Shown piece by piece: positions 1-12,780 of a stretch of 64,000 nucleotides of DNA (position 1 is its first letter; the number at the start of each line of letters is the position of its first letter). Position numbers and translations under genes: made by a program. The DNA is from Amaurobius ferox. Its lineage: Eukaryota > Arthropoda > Arachnida > Araneae > Amaurobiidae. Location of the stretch: contig OX578150.1 in assembly GCA_951213105.1 (NCBI GenBank), positions 19,632,022 through 19,696,021 of the forward strand. The letters run 5' to 3'. The notes under the pieces are model-generated. The model made no database searches. It was not told the DNA's origin and saw only the letters and a program-made list of their open reading frames with translations.

Positions 1-1337
1 AATTAGAAGTTATGTCAAGCAGAGAGTTAACATTATGCCCTTAACTTTAATATAGAAATTTTGTTCCCTCTGGAAAAGTCCCTTCCGTAAGAATTTAAAA
101 TTGATGTATTTTTCTTATTTTAACTAATTACACCAAACCAAATGTGACCAAATGTAAGCTGTTGTATGTAGTTTAGTTCCATTAAAGGAAATTTGAATAT
201 GTTAACAGGTTTGGCTGAATTTTCCTTTTTGTCAGTTTACACAGTTAGCTGATGGTTAAATTTTGTCCCTTCTGGAAAAGTATTAAAAATTATAAAATCA
301 GGTATTTACATTTCAAATAATATATAATTATTATTATATACACATAATATACGTGCATACCAATTCATATCTTAAATTGTAATTATAAAAAAGAAATAAT
401 ATAATAGTTTTAAAAATTAACAAAGTGAAGAATTGTCCCCTCTGGAATGTATAGACAGCCCCTATATTAAAGGATCTAGTAGGCATGAATATATTTTTGA
501 AACTGCATTTCAATTGTGTGCTGCAAAAGAAAAAAAAAAATCTGAATTGTAAAATGGATAATAAAATTTTTGTTATCTATGTACATTTAGATTTTTCCAA
601 TACTCTTTAAATTTCCTTTTATTTAATTTTAGAATTCATGATTTATAACGAATCTATTTAGCCAAGTTATCTTTTGGCTACAGATTTTTTTTTGTCGTTG
701 TTGATTAACTAAACTTCTAAGGTTAGTTAAAAGTCAGTGAGAACCCTGAATTATTGTTCCTTGATGTGTCATCTGTTCTGGAACAATACGGAAAGTACAT
801 ATCTGCAAGAGTTAATATGCAGTTTTCTATGCATACTAGAAATATGGGTTTTAAACGCACAATAAACTGTTGAATATTCACAACGCATTGTAAATATTTG
901 TCACTGCATATGCCCATAACAGCAGCAATTGTACATATATCAGTTTCTAGCAAGACTCTGCTTACTTAAAAAAGTCACAGATTATGGATTTCTCTTTGGT
1001 TAATACTCGTACTTCTTTTTATTTTCGCTACTATGTAACTGTTTAGAGCTCAAGGTTTTGCCTCCACGTGAGGCTTAATCCTAGCAATTGAAAAAAAATA
1101 GGTCTTGTAAACTTTAAATTTTTATACTACACTTATTTTAAGCCAATATGGTCACTGGCCCCAGCACAGACTAATATATATATAGTATAGTATTCTGAGG
1201 GCTCCAGTAAACACCCGAATATAAAGAAATAATTGCTTGTGAAAGACCATATCAAATATTCATGAAGACTAGATAGTCTTAGTCTTCATGCAAATATCAT
1301 AGACTAAAATGTAAACCATGAAGACTAGAGAGACTCT
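1..1337. other. AT-rich flank without a recognisable gene
   Basis: No convincing coding region. A short phrase of the type gtccc(t/c)tctggaa recurs near 63, 267 and 435, perhaps the trace of an old dispersed repeat. A perfect 10-bp inverted pair, CATGAAGACT and AGTCTTCATG, lies at 1261-1290. The only longer ORF here (minus strand, 723-953) has no family resemblance and looks like chance. Confidence 0.4.
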
Positions 1338-2172
1338 GGGCCGATCCCACCAACAACCGTTAAAATATAGCAGAGGTTTAACGGTTGATTAGCACTGTTT
1401 TGCGTCCCACCAACACGTTTATGGTATTAAAGAGCTCACTAAAGTGCTGTTAATTTAAGTGGCCGATTTTGGCCACTTAAATATTTAACAGTTGATTAAA
1501 GTCGAACAAGATGGCGGCAATTTCTGTATCATTTGATATTTCAAGGTGAAATTTTATTTAAAATTGAATTCTTTTATATTTCTTTTCCGAAAGAAGAGTG
1601 TTTGAAAGTTTTTACAACATAGGGGAAAATAAAGCCGATTTTGCTTATTTATCGAAGTCGGTGAAAGTTTGAAAGACACTTAGGAGTATTTACAATACAC
1701 TACTCAGGTATGTAATGCATATATTTCGTTTATATTATGCTACAAGTTTCTTAACTTCTTAAACCATAATGTACGCTTTTGAATTATGCTAAAATTACAG
1801 AATTTAAAGTCTTGGAAGAGAATTAAACTTGTACTGCAATATTTCGGCCGATCTGTTTATTATATCAGATAGGCTGTTTTATTGTTGAACCAGTTATAGA
1901 AATTGTCCTATATGGTCTGATTTAAAAATTTCATATGTTGTCCGTAATTTTTTCTTGTTTAGAATAGCATTTTTACATTTATTTGCATATAATCTCAGAA
2001 ATTATATTTTCAAAACTTCAATTTACTTGAAGTTATGCATGCTGTACCGTTTATTTACAAAGCCAAACTGAAAAATAAGCATTGTCTGTAACAAACATAA
2101 TTTATGTATGGGTATAAATGAATTTATCAATAGTTAGTTATTAAATTTAAATGTATATGTATTCAGCATGGT

Positions 2173-2859
2173 GTGAATCAGGGGCGGCAAATAGGGGGCG
2201 CGGTCGCGCCCCCAAATTTTTCTTATTTTGGACCAAAACTGAAAAAGCGTAAAAAAATCCCAAGCGAATTCGATGAAAAAAATCCCCAAGGTGATAAAAA
2301 TACCCATGATGATGTTACATCATATCACAGGATCAATATTCAATATGAAATTATAGATTCAATATCTAATGAAATTGAGACAAGATTTAATGAGAACAAT
2401 ATATCCGTTTTGTTTTCCCTTAGTTCAGTATTATCCGGATCATATGTCGGAAAAGAAAAAGTTTCAACCATATGCAAAGTATATAACTTCCAGAAAGAGG
2501 AATTTCTATGTGAATTGCGACTGTTTTATTCAATGGTGGAAAATGCAAACATAGACCATCTCAATTTTAAAAGTCGCATGGATTATTTTAAAGAGCGGAA
2601 TTTAAAAAATGTATTTCCTGTCATAACATTATTAGTTAAATTGTTTTTGACTGTGCCAATCAGCTCAGCCAGTTCTGAAAGGTCTTTTCCGTGTCTCAGG
2701 AGGCTGAAAAATTATTTTCGCAGTACAATGGTACAAGAAAGACTTTCATCTTTAGCTATTTTAGCTATAGAACAAGATATACCACTGGATTATGATGATA
2801 TTGTAACAAAATTTTCTCTTCATCCAGACTTTAAGAACCGGCGTTTAAACCTTCAATAA
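2173..2859 (+). pseudogene. hAT (ZMYM1-like) transposase, C-terminal fragment
   Basis: The open frame of about 228 codons ends in the hAT dimerisation region: a block reading TVPISSASSERSFPCLRRLKN near residues 160-180, followed by STMVQERLSSLAILAIEQD. This is the conserved C-terminus of ZMYM1/DUF4371-type hAT transposases. The DDE catalytic core and zinc finger are missing. The apparent start is a GTG inside the target duplication, so the frame simply runs from the terminal repeat into the last exon; there is no authentic initiator. The same family occurs again, decayed, at 27094-28509 on the minus strand. The first 20 or so residues are terminal-repeat sequence and not protein family sequence. 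Confidence 0.85.
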
Positions 2860-3076
2860 CAAGTAAATAAATATAGATATTTGCATTTAGAAAAAATATG
2901 TTAACACAATTATGTACAAAAATTATCTTAACAACATTTATTTTTCTCAACATCAATTCAATTTTGTGATCCCTTTCCCCCCTTCACCCCTGTTAACAAA
3001 CATTTTATTTATTTCATATTGTGGATTTTCATACAAATCTCGCACCCCCAAGTGGAATGCTGAAATGCCGCCCCTG
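2179..3076 (+). mobile_element. hAT transposon, internally deleted, with 8-bp target duplication
   Basis: Both ends are directly visible: CAGGGGCGGCA at 2179 and its inverse TGCCGCCCCTG ending at 3076. The 8-bp direct repeat gtgtgaat flanks it at 2171-2178 and 3077-3084. An 8-bp duplication with CAGGGG-type termini is the hAT signature. At 898 bp the copy is far shorter than an autonomous hAT and keeps only the last part of the transposase gene, so it must have been moved by a full-length relative. The perfect duplication suggests a fairly recent insertion. Confidence 0.92.
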
Positions 3077-3084
3077 GTGTGAAT

Positions 3085-5140
3085 TGTAATCCCTATTGTA
3101 TTTCCCAAAGATAAAAATTGCATTTCCATTAAATGTCTGATGTTTCTTTTTAATATTTCCTGTCTGAATTGGAATGCTTCCATGGACTTGCTTCTATGTT
3201 TAGTTGGTACCTTATAGAAAGGACCTTTTTCAAATTTCAATGTAGTATTCTAAAGTATCTTGCCATTGTATGCTGTGATAATTTCTCCTGAATTGACTTT
3301 TATTGAGTTCGCTCTTTTGAGCAAGACATTTTGTATCACACATACTTTATATACTAAAAGTTTAACATATTTAAAATTGTTCTTGCAAAAGTCTCTCTTA
3401 TTCCATGAAATGTTAATTTTTTTATGAATGATTCTAATGACAACACTAGTAAAAGAAATCTTTGAAAATAGGATAGGATAATTTCTATGTTAATAATAAA
3501 CTGGATAACAATATAAAATGCAGCAAAAAAAAAAGAGCATACGTATATTTATTTACCTTGCATTTTATATTATGTTCTAGTTTATTATATTGATTGTGCG
3601 GAAAGTCATATTCTTTACTTAATTTCTATGTTATATAGGAAATAAAGTGAAATGTGTCTTCACAAATTAATAACTAATATCAAAAATAAGTGATCAAAAT
3701 TCACTTTCAAATTTCAACACACTACAATTGTTTTAAAAATAACTTTATTTACCTATATAAGTCAATAAATGACGTTATCTTATCAGTAACGAATACTGTC
3801 GTTGAATTTGGTATGGCACTACTATACCAAATTTATCGACAAAAACCCTTCTCTAGGTTAAAATATATAACACAATAGCAGTAACATTATTATCATTGCT
3901 ATTATTGTCATTATATCCCTTGAGTATTGTGGTACAATTGAGAACGCAGGGATTGGAATGTAATATGCACTTTTGCATGACCTGCTTTCTAGACTAGAAT
4001 TCACCACTGTACCGTATGTTAAATATTTTTGTTGGATTTTGATCAACTTTGCTCCCTAGACAATTTGTAAAATTGTTGCGTATATACCTTCAGCTCGGTT
4101 TTTATGTCATAAAATAAATGAATTTTTTTTTGCTGTCAAGTTTGGTAAGTGTTATATATTAAAATGTTTTAATGGATATATAACAAATGTGAAGTGATTT
4201 TTGAAGTACTTTGTTTTCTGTTATATACACCAGATATTTGCCCCAATATTTTATCTTTTAATTGATGCACAACGGTATTGATGTAGCAATAGCTTGATTT
4301 ATTTATACCATGTACTTCAATAGAATGAACAATGATTGTTCGCCTAAACACAATATTATAAAACAACATAAAAATTTTATTTTGTTTATAGTAGTACTTG
4401 CGCAAAGATGATTTATAACTGGTAATAAATAGTTCATAATATTGGTTAAATGAAACTCTTCTTTTCGCTTTACAAATTTGCATTCTACTGACTTCCCCCT
4501 AGATGTCAAGCTCATGTTTTAATACAGTAAAATCTGATTAATTTGAATAATTATATTCAAATGTTACTACAATTCAAACTTTTTCATGGCAGCAAAAGGA
4601 TAGTTTATTTTACTGGTAAGGTAACACAAGTTTTGGGGATCTTGTTTATAACCACTGCCGTTTGAAAATTCACTTCAGTGACAGTACGATTATAACCAGA
4701 TTGACCAAAAACTTTCCCCGGTTACCTTGATTATGTGGTCACATGATATGCAGAAGCAGTCGCATAATATCAAATGTGGCCTTAATAATAATTAGAATAT
4801 TATTTTCTTTATTTATGATTAGGCATAACTTGCCGGATAGTCTACAAATCACATATGCTATTATCCTTAAAGTAAAAGCTTCTTTACAATTACAGCATAT
4901 AACAAATAGTATCAATATCAACCGGTTTCAGAAACAAGAAACATCTAATTTTTCAGGATAAAAAGACATAGCAATTACACCAAGGGCAAGAAGGTTTTTT
5001 ATGTCTGTCTCTTTGCTTTTCTTGACATGGATGCTTTGTTTGTTTTTTTTATTTTAAAGAAGGAGCTTGTTCCAAGCTGGTTGATACCATTACAAATTTT
5101 TTACATATTGTAATTTTACTGACAGTTTTACTATAGCATA
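3085..5140. other. AT-rich stretch without a recognised feature
   Basis: Only short overlapping ORFs of low complexity on both strands; none shows a family motif. There are no terminal repeats or tandem arrays that I can see. Confidence 0.5.
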
Positions 5141-5144
5141 TTGT

Positions 5145-6440
5145 TTTAATTTAAATAATTTCTTAATTTATATACATTTCTATTAGTTTTATCACCACCA
5201 AAAATGGATATTTATTTAAAATTACATTGTACTCACAATTTTTAAATAATTTTTTCATATTTTTTGTTATTTGGAAACATTTTAAAATGCGATATATAAG
5301 AATTTAGTTCATAGTATTTTATCGTGAAGTTTTCTTATACATGAGTTCGCTTCAAATGAAGTTTGATTACACAATGTACAGGGTACAAAAATTTCAATTG
5401 TAAATGAGAAGTAGACGTTTTCATCTGAATAGCAAAAAAATCTACATATGGGTTTATTTCTTCAATGTATAAGAAATGGCAAATGTTATGCAATGTTATT
5501 TATATGGTACTGATAAGTAAAAGAATCTTTCGGCGAGTAAATTCTGAGCTAAAATTTCTAATCTTGCTATGTATAGAATTTTCAGAAATTTTTTCTATGA
5601 TGAATATAAATGTTTGTCATAGAAATGCTGCAATATCAGCGTTTTGAAATGCATGACAGATTGTGATTGGGAAGTTACATATTATGTAGAAGGTTAGGAT
5701 ATAATTGTAACCTGTAAATTATTGATTTTGAGTCTAGTTGTATAGCAAGATTTAACTGTAAACAGAATTATTTATATAGAGTGGATACTGTATATATATA
5801 CATTTCAATGTACTGTTGCTCATTTTATACAAAACAGTTCATACTAAGTTTCAATTAATGTGAAAAAAGTTTGAAATTTTACAAATAGATCTCCGTCAAA
5901 CTTGAAATATTATGCTGGACCCCTGTTTGATGTAAAGTATTTGAGAAGTTCTATGTAAAACACCTTTAATTTTATTTCAGTTCGTTAATTAAAATGTAAC
6001 AAAGTTTGTTTATTCGTAAATCAGTTTTCCTCACACAAGTTAAGACAAAACACAAAGAGATTAAAATCACCACCTCAGTCATGTATCGCTGAACTGATCG
6101 TTGAAATTTGTTTTATGCTGTATTTTTAATGAGATTTTACTTTAAAGCTATTTTTGTAGTATTCTGATGTAATTTAAATATTTTTCCTTATTTATATACA
6201 TTTGTGAGTTTTATTGGCTTCAAATAAGTATATTTATTTAAAATTACATGTAATTTGCAGTTTTCAAATAATTTTATATTTATATTTTGCTATTTGTAAC
6301 CATTTTAAAATGCATTATCCATGAATTCAATTCGAAGTAATTTTTGGTTAAGTTTTCTTATAAATTTAGATAACTGAAGTTTTCTTATATATGAGCTCAC
6401 TTAAAATGGAGCCTAATTACAAAATGTATATAGAATATTC
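5145..6440. repeat. Diverged direct duplication about 1 kb apart
   Basis: About 250-290 bp at 5145-5400 recurs in the same orientation at 6165-6440. Shared phrases in the same order include tttatatacattt, ggatatttatttaaaattaca, aacattttaaaatgc, gttttcttata and gag(t/c)tc(g/a)ct. The copies have diverged noticeably. They could be long terminal repeats of a dead element, a duplicated intergenic block or two copies of an unknown repeat. The roughly 750 bp between them has no recognisable coding. Confidence 0.6.
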
Positions 6441-6915
6441 ATAAAGACTTTGTATGAGGTGGTACTGTTAATAATGAGTGATATACTTTCTCTAAATATT
6501 CGCCTCCAAGTCCTTCACCTTCTAACAACTCGGTCTGTCGTCTGACGGTTTTGGATAAATCTATTTTTTGTATTACTTTTGTATTATTGTTTGTGGCAAT
6601 TTTTTTATTTATAGCTAATTGTAATTTCTTCTCGAGAGACAATTCTTTTCCGATATTAACATCATCATCTTCAACGAATTTCTCTGGATAGGTTTGTGTT
6701 TACTTTTCATAAATGTTTTTGTGGAAATTTACGACGAACTTAATTAAATTTGACTTTGTTAGCTTCTTTTCTTCATTTTCATTTTCTTTTTTAAAGTCGT
6801 TATAATTATGTAAATACCTTAAAATATTTTCTAGTTCACTATGACTTTCCTCTATGCGAATTTTCAATGCACTGTATAATTCCTCAGATAGTGTAGTGCC
6901 CTGATCTTTAAGTGA
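6439..6915 (-). pseudogene. hAT-like transposase fragment
   Basis: Reading the minus strand from about 6915 gives roughly 160 continuous codons broken by one stop near 6700. The tail reads ELLEGEGLGGEYLEKVYHSL then TVPPHT, which resembles the start of the hAT dimerisation region (a length-conserved helix followed by a vP-type turn before the SER motif). The upstream part is rich in K and E, as usual for the linker of these proteins. The reading ends at a stop just before the expected SERxFS block, so the end is lost. No terminal repeats or target duplication could be matched to it. Assignment to hAT is moderate. Confidence 0.5.
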
Positions 6916-6919
6916 TTGC

Positions 6920-9390
6920 TAAGGAGCTTCAGAGAACTGCGCCTGTGCACAGAGATGTTAGTTTAGAATATGATCTCGTCTAGTAATTTGCATTATTAGA
7001 TGGTTTAGAATATTAAATTCTAAGTTATAGTTAATGCTGGAAATTAACTACGCCTGTGCAAGGAGTATTTTATTTTACAATTTTTATACGTATTTTTAAA
7101 AATACGTATAAAATATGTATTTTTATATGTACTTTTAAATATTTTTATTTATATACGTATTTTTGAAAATACGTATTTCAAATAACAGTACATGCCCAAT
7201 AAGTTAAATTAAATCTTTTAATAAAAAAAATTATAGCTAGTGTGTGGTAGGCTAACTTTGAGCACAATGGAGGTGGCTAATAGGATTTTTATTTTTCAAT
7301 TTTGCAGTTAATTTTGTATACATTGTGAGGAATGAATTCAAAATATTACTTTAATGGGTTTACATTGTATTTAAAAAATTAAGTTGTTGACATTTGCTTT
7401 CTTTTGTATATTTGTCATTTTAATGTTTTTAAAATTTTCTAATTTTCATGTTACATCCACTGTATGGACCTAACTGTACTTATGTGCCATGGAATATCTG
7501 TTGCTACGTGCAATCTTCGACAGCCAGTAGAACTGTTTTCTATGATGTTTTTTTAGTGGGCGAGTGAAACTCTCATAGCAGGCATAGGTTCATGTTCAAA
7601 TTGCTACAAATCAGGCTGCTCTTCTTTTATTTAATCAAAATTTCTATAATTGTATTAAATCAATATTAATTTTATATTTTTATGCATTTCGGTTATGGCA
7701 GACATGCTGTCCGACAGACTTGGTGGCATTTCTGTGTCACCAAGGTAAAAATCGCAGAAAAAAGGATAATATGACACCTGTTCTTAAAATCCAATTGAAA
7801 TCAATTTAATAAAACATTTTAAATCTATTTGAGCATCGAACTCCTGCTCCCAACCCCTCTCTTTTTTTTAAAAAAACTCTGTCAAACTGAAAACTTGTGT
7901 GTACATAAAAAATTTCAAATTTAAACTTTAGATGGTATGTTACATTAATTCATATTTTTCAAATTTTGTATACAAATTCAAATTTCATATTTTGGTATAT
8001 TATAGTTTTTACGGTACGAGACAGACATATCACTAGTCGTGCCGATACGAAAAAAAAAGTTCACTTCAGAAGTGCATCATAAAAAGTAAAATATTTCAAA
8101 AACTACATCAAAATTAAAAGAAGGGGAAAAATTCACCCATGTAGGTACCTGCCTGCAAAAATTTGTGGTCTTGCTATAGTTAGTCTATCCAGGACGTGAA
8201 CTCGCAGCACAAATATTTTGTCTTGACTTCGATATTAAATATTTCTTAAACTACAATATATATATCAAAAAACAATTTATTTCAGCGTATTTCCCAAAGC
8301 TTTTTCAACAAGTGTACCAAATTTCATATTTTTATATGCAATAGTTTTTGCAGTACAAAGCAAAGAATCTCGAGAAATTTGTCAAACAGTGGTGGCGTCA
8401 GTTACTTTTTTTTTAATATAGAGAGATTTTTAGGGAATAAATTAAGAAAACATCCAACGTTTAACAATTAAAAAACTATTGATATAAAAAATATAAAACT
8501 AATTGCTATTTATATCAGTATTGGAGTCTGATATTAGAAAATAGGAGGAGTCTGTGTCAGACAGTAGAAAAAAAAAGAGGAGTTGAAGTCCACGGTTTGA
8601 GTTACTGACTTCACAAACCTGCTAGTATGTATTTTGCTCATCCAAATTAACTGACGCACCACCTGGTTCTTGGATAGGGCTTATTTAATTCATATCTATC
8701 CTATTGTAGGGTTATGCATGAAACAAAAGCATAATATACTTTAAAGTTTGTTATTAGGAATATATTTTTCTTTCAATTTTGTGCATTACTTTTTTATGGA
8801 TTTGCATCATGATCTAATAGCACCATTGTGTTACATAGCAGAGCATACTAATCACTGGTTCCCAACCCAAGTTATAAAATTACATTTATGGTTGTTTCCA
8901 TTCCACACACACACATTTCTCTACATTTTTGACAGTACTATTCATACAAATCTACCACATTGAAATAGTATTTATAGTGCGAATTAAAGAAACTATATAT
9001 ACTGATCGTAATACAATTAAAAAAGAGAGATTTTTTTTAATTGGGTAACTTCTTAAATTAGAAATATATGCATTAATTTCAAATACGTATTTCCTTAAAA
9101 AGGAAAGAATTCCCGCTAAATTATAACAAAATCTTTTCTCATAATGTATATATATTTGTGTAAACGTGAATGATATTTATATTTTTCCTGTAGAACAAAT
9201 TTGATATAACACGAAAATAAATAAATTGCTCCCTTACGAGAAGTAAGAATGTAAACATGCAGAAGTTGAAGTTGTATTTTCGAGATAGAAATAACGGACC
9301 AATCAGAGAGCTCGTATCATCTGGAAATCGGTTTAATCATTGATTAACTAACCGGAACATTTTTAACAGTCGAATAGCTTGGTGGGACGC
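6920..9390. other. AT-rich stretch without a gene; short inverted and palindromic bits
   Basis: Contains self-complementary AT runs around 7080-7175 (phrases such as ttttaaaaatacgtat repeated in both directions) and nothing that looks coding. The block just before 9391 belongs to the right half of the 17-bp-bounded element. Confidence 0.45.
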
Positions 9391-9402
9391 GATGGGTTTC
9401 AA

Positions 9403-10071
9403 ACTTTCTGCACACCCTCTCCTTCAGAGCCCTCCACTTCCACGGCCTGCCCTGAGCTAGAACCCTTTTCAGTCATACATGAAAGGTATAGGAAAAGAAA
9501 ACTTGAGGAGAAAGAAAAAGAAACCCGTGAACTTAGCTTCACAGAGAACCAAAACAAGCCTTATTTTGCAAAGAGCTCCAACTCCACTGTCAAAAAAGCT
9601 AAGCCCACCTCTTCTCCTTATGCGCTGCCTCCTGTTGAAAATAACCAGTATGTTTCACCAACTCCTGTAGCTCTCCCACCTGAAAATCAAACTAAATCAA
9701 CTGATAATTCTTCAGCAAACAATAATACCAAACCAAATAACCAAACTAATAAATCCATTCAAAACAACCAATCATATAATCAAACTAACCAGCAAAACCT
9801 GACATCCCCCACCCTCCCAATGGAAGTTGTGGGCATTCACAGGGAAGCAGAAAGCCCGCCCTCCCTCGGAGGAATCAGTGAAATTATGAACCTAGTTACT
9901 GCAATTCAAAAAATATTCTCAAAATTCAATATTCAGGACATAATAAATAAAATCACATTAGCTATCACCGATATGGAAAAAGTTGAGGGTCCCCTCAACA
10001 AACTATTTGTATTTATCCGTGCTATTGAATCTATCTTCGGTGCCCAGATAAATCCTACCAATCATGATTAG
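9403..10071 (+). pseudogene. Jockey ORF1 (gag-like), 5'-truncated
   Basis: The frame runs in from the insertion boundary with no genuine start, so the N-terminal part is missing. What remains is a K/E-rich region (near 9490), a long N/Q/T-rich low-complexity stretch (9690-9810) and a helical C-terminal part (ISEIMNLVTAIQKIFSKFNI near 9870). No CCHC knuckle remains in this part. ORF1 proteins of this type coat the element RNA and help target it. The stop overlaps the ORF2 start (ATGATTAG at 10064-10071), the compact arrangement typical of Jockey elements, where ORF2 is probably reached by reinitiation. Confidence 0.75.
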
Positions 10072-12780
10072 ACACCCATCCAAATTAAATATCCTTTGCT
10101 GGAATGCTAACGGCTTATGCAATAAAATCGACGACCTAAGAAACCACTTAACTGACAACCCCGTTGACATCATCCTAATACAGGAACTTAAAACAAAACG
10201 CCCAGACCGTTTAAAAATTCAAAACTTTACTCTCTACTACACACTAAGACACAGCGCCGCAGGTCAGCCACTGAGCTATGGCGGAACAGCCGTTTACATC
10301 AAAAATCACAAAATCACATCCCACACACACATCTCCCAAGTTCAAACACACATCGTCTTGAAAACACATTGGTGGAAATCAACTCCTGTACAGCAAAAAC
10401 TTTTCCTAGACAGCAAAAACTCATAATTGGTTCCATTTACAACAGAATTAACTCTCCCGACCCCCTTTATAACGATCTTGACCTCATACTTAAACCCCCA
10501 TCCCCTACTATCTTAGCAGGTGACTTCAATGCGCACCATCCTAGATGGAATGCACGCAGGACTAGCCGGGTAGGAAGAGAACTTAACAACTTTTGTATTG
10601 ATAATAATTTAGACATTAAATTTCCTCCCCTCCCCACCAGACATAGTAATCACACCAACCCTACCACCATTGATTTTGCATTATTAAAAAATTGTCCCTT
10701 CCCAGCCTCTGTAAATGTACTTAATCTTTTTACCTCGGACCATCTACCAATCTTATTAACGCTGCAACTAAATACCCCTCTTCCCGCCCCCTCTCTCCCT
10801 ACTAAAGTTAACTGGAAAAATTTTGTTAAACTTCTAAACGAGTCCCCCATCCTCTTCCCAACCATCACTTCCACCGAAGATGTTGACAGGGCGATCGAAA
10901 CACTAACCCAAACATTTAGCTCAGCACTCTCCGACAGCACCTCCACCTACATTCCACAACTCTACCAAAAACTCCCACATTCTATCACTAGCCAAATTAA
11001 ACTCAGAAACCGCGCTCGCCAACACTGGCAACACACAAGAAATCCTGCCCACAGAGCTAGATACAATCACCTGACGGCACAAATAAAACTTTTAATTTCT
11101 AACTATAAACAAGCCAAATGGAAGCAATACGTCGAATCTCTCTCCCCTACTGATCATTCACTTTGGGACTTCTTAAAACTTATTCGTAAAAAGCACAAAA
11201 ATATTCCCTTACTCACGCACAATAATACCTCTGCTTACACAGTACAAGACAAAGCTAATCTACTCGCTGATGTATATGAAAAACAATTCACACCACATGA
11301 AGATATTTTCTGCCCAAATTTCATGGAGGAAGCCGAGGATACCGTGAAGCAGTTCCTTAGTGTTCCAAATACTTCCTCCCTTCCCCACATTTTCCCCACT
11401 GACATAGTTAACTACATCAATACTCTCAAAAACAAGAAAAGCCCCGGCCCTGACAATATTTCAAACAAAGCTCTTAAATCCTGCACTATTAATATAATCT
11501 TTTACATCACTGTTTTAATCAATTCCATTTTCGATCTCAATTACTTCCCCCGCGACTGGAAGCATGCCGCCATTGTTCCAATCCTTAAACCAAATGAAAA
11601 TTTAAACTCCCCAAAAAGTTATCGTCCCATTAGTCTGCTGTCCTCTCTTGGCAAACTGGCTGAACATTTCATCGCCATCCAAATCAACAATTTCCTTGCT
11701 AATCACAACATTCTCATCCCTGAGCAATTTGGTTTTAGACAGCGTCACTCTACAACACACCAACTGCTCCGCGTGGTGGAGTACATCTCTGATGGACTCC
11801 AAAACCGGTCAGCAGTTGGAGGTATACTTATTGACGTCGCTAAGGCCTTCGATAGGGTGTGGTTCATCGGACTCATATACAAACTCATTCAGCTTCGTAT
11901 GCCACACTCTCTTACCCATATTTTATACTCCTACCTCAGCGACAGAACCTTTCATGTCCGTCTGAACCAGACACACTCATACACCAAACATATCCTGTCG
12001 GGAGTACCTCAGGGCAGTAAACTTGGTCCCATTCTTTTTAACATTTACATAAACGACATCCCTAGAACCAACAACACTATACTTTGTTTGTATGCGGACG
12101 ACACTGCCATTCTTGCCACACACCACAACACCAACTACTTACACCGATACTTACAACATCACATGGACACTCTTGAACCCTGGTTAGAGAAATACCGCAT
12201 CAAAATAAACCCTAATAAATGTCAAACTGTTTTTTTCTCACATCAACGTTTTCCGCCCCAACCAATCATAATTAACAATCAGCCAGTTTGCTTTGAGAGG
12301 ACATGTAAATATCTCGGTGTCACTCTTGACAGCAGACTAACATGGAAACCCCACATTGCAAAACTCAAAGATAAAATAAACTTTGTAAAAGCAGAACTGA
12401 GCTCCCTCCTGTACTCGAATGATGTCAGCATTGAGAACAAAATCCTACTTTACAAATCAGTTATCCGCCCCATCATTCTCTATGCCTCCCCAATTTGGGG
12501 CTACGCTGCGAAATCTAATGTAAAAAAAGTCCAAATCATTCAGAACAAAATCCTACGTTCTATCAGAAAAGCCCCAAGATACTTGAAAAACTTTGTAATA
12601 CATCGCGATTTCAAAATTAAAACTATTAAGCAAGAGATGCGAAAACTCTCTAACAATTTCTATGATAACCTCGCTAGAATCCCCAACGAACTGATCTATA
12701 ATATGACCGACTACGACTTCCGTGAATTTCCAAAAAGACCCAGAGCTATCCTAAATCCCGATTTAGACGTCCCATGCTGA
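10064..12780 (+). pseudogene. Jockey ORF2: endonuclease and reverse transcriptase, one frameshift
   Basis: ORF2 nicks the target DNA and copies the element RNA from the exposed 3' end. The first 100 codons (LNILCWNANGL, ILIQELK) form the start of the exonuclease-endonuclease-phosphatase domain. After a frameshift near 10360-10375 the frame continues for about 800 codons with ILAGDFNAHHPRWN, then the reverse transcriptase: KSPGPDNISNKAL, YRPISLLSSLGK, EQFGFRQRHST, DVAKAFDRVW, GVPQGSKLGPILF, the catalytic LYADDTAIL and YLGVTLDSRLTW. There is no RNase H domain, as expected for Jockey. The phrase cagcaaaaac is repeated 21 bp apart next to the frameshift, perhaps a small duplication. Otherwise intact up to the stop at 12780. 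Confidence 0.93.

Noticed and set aside
2953..3240. Minus-strand ORF of 95 codons
   Set aside because: It crosses the right end and target duplication of the hAT element and has no family wording.
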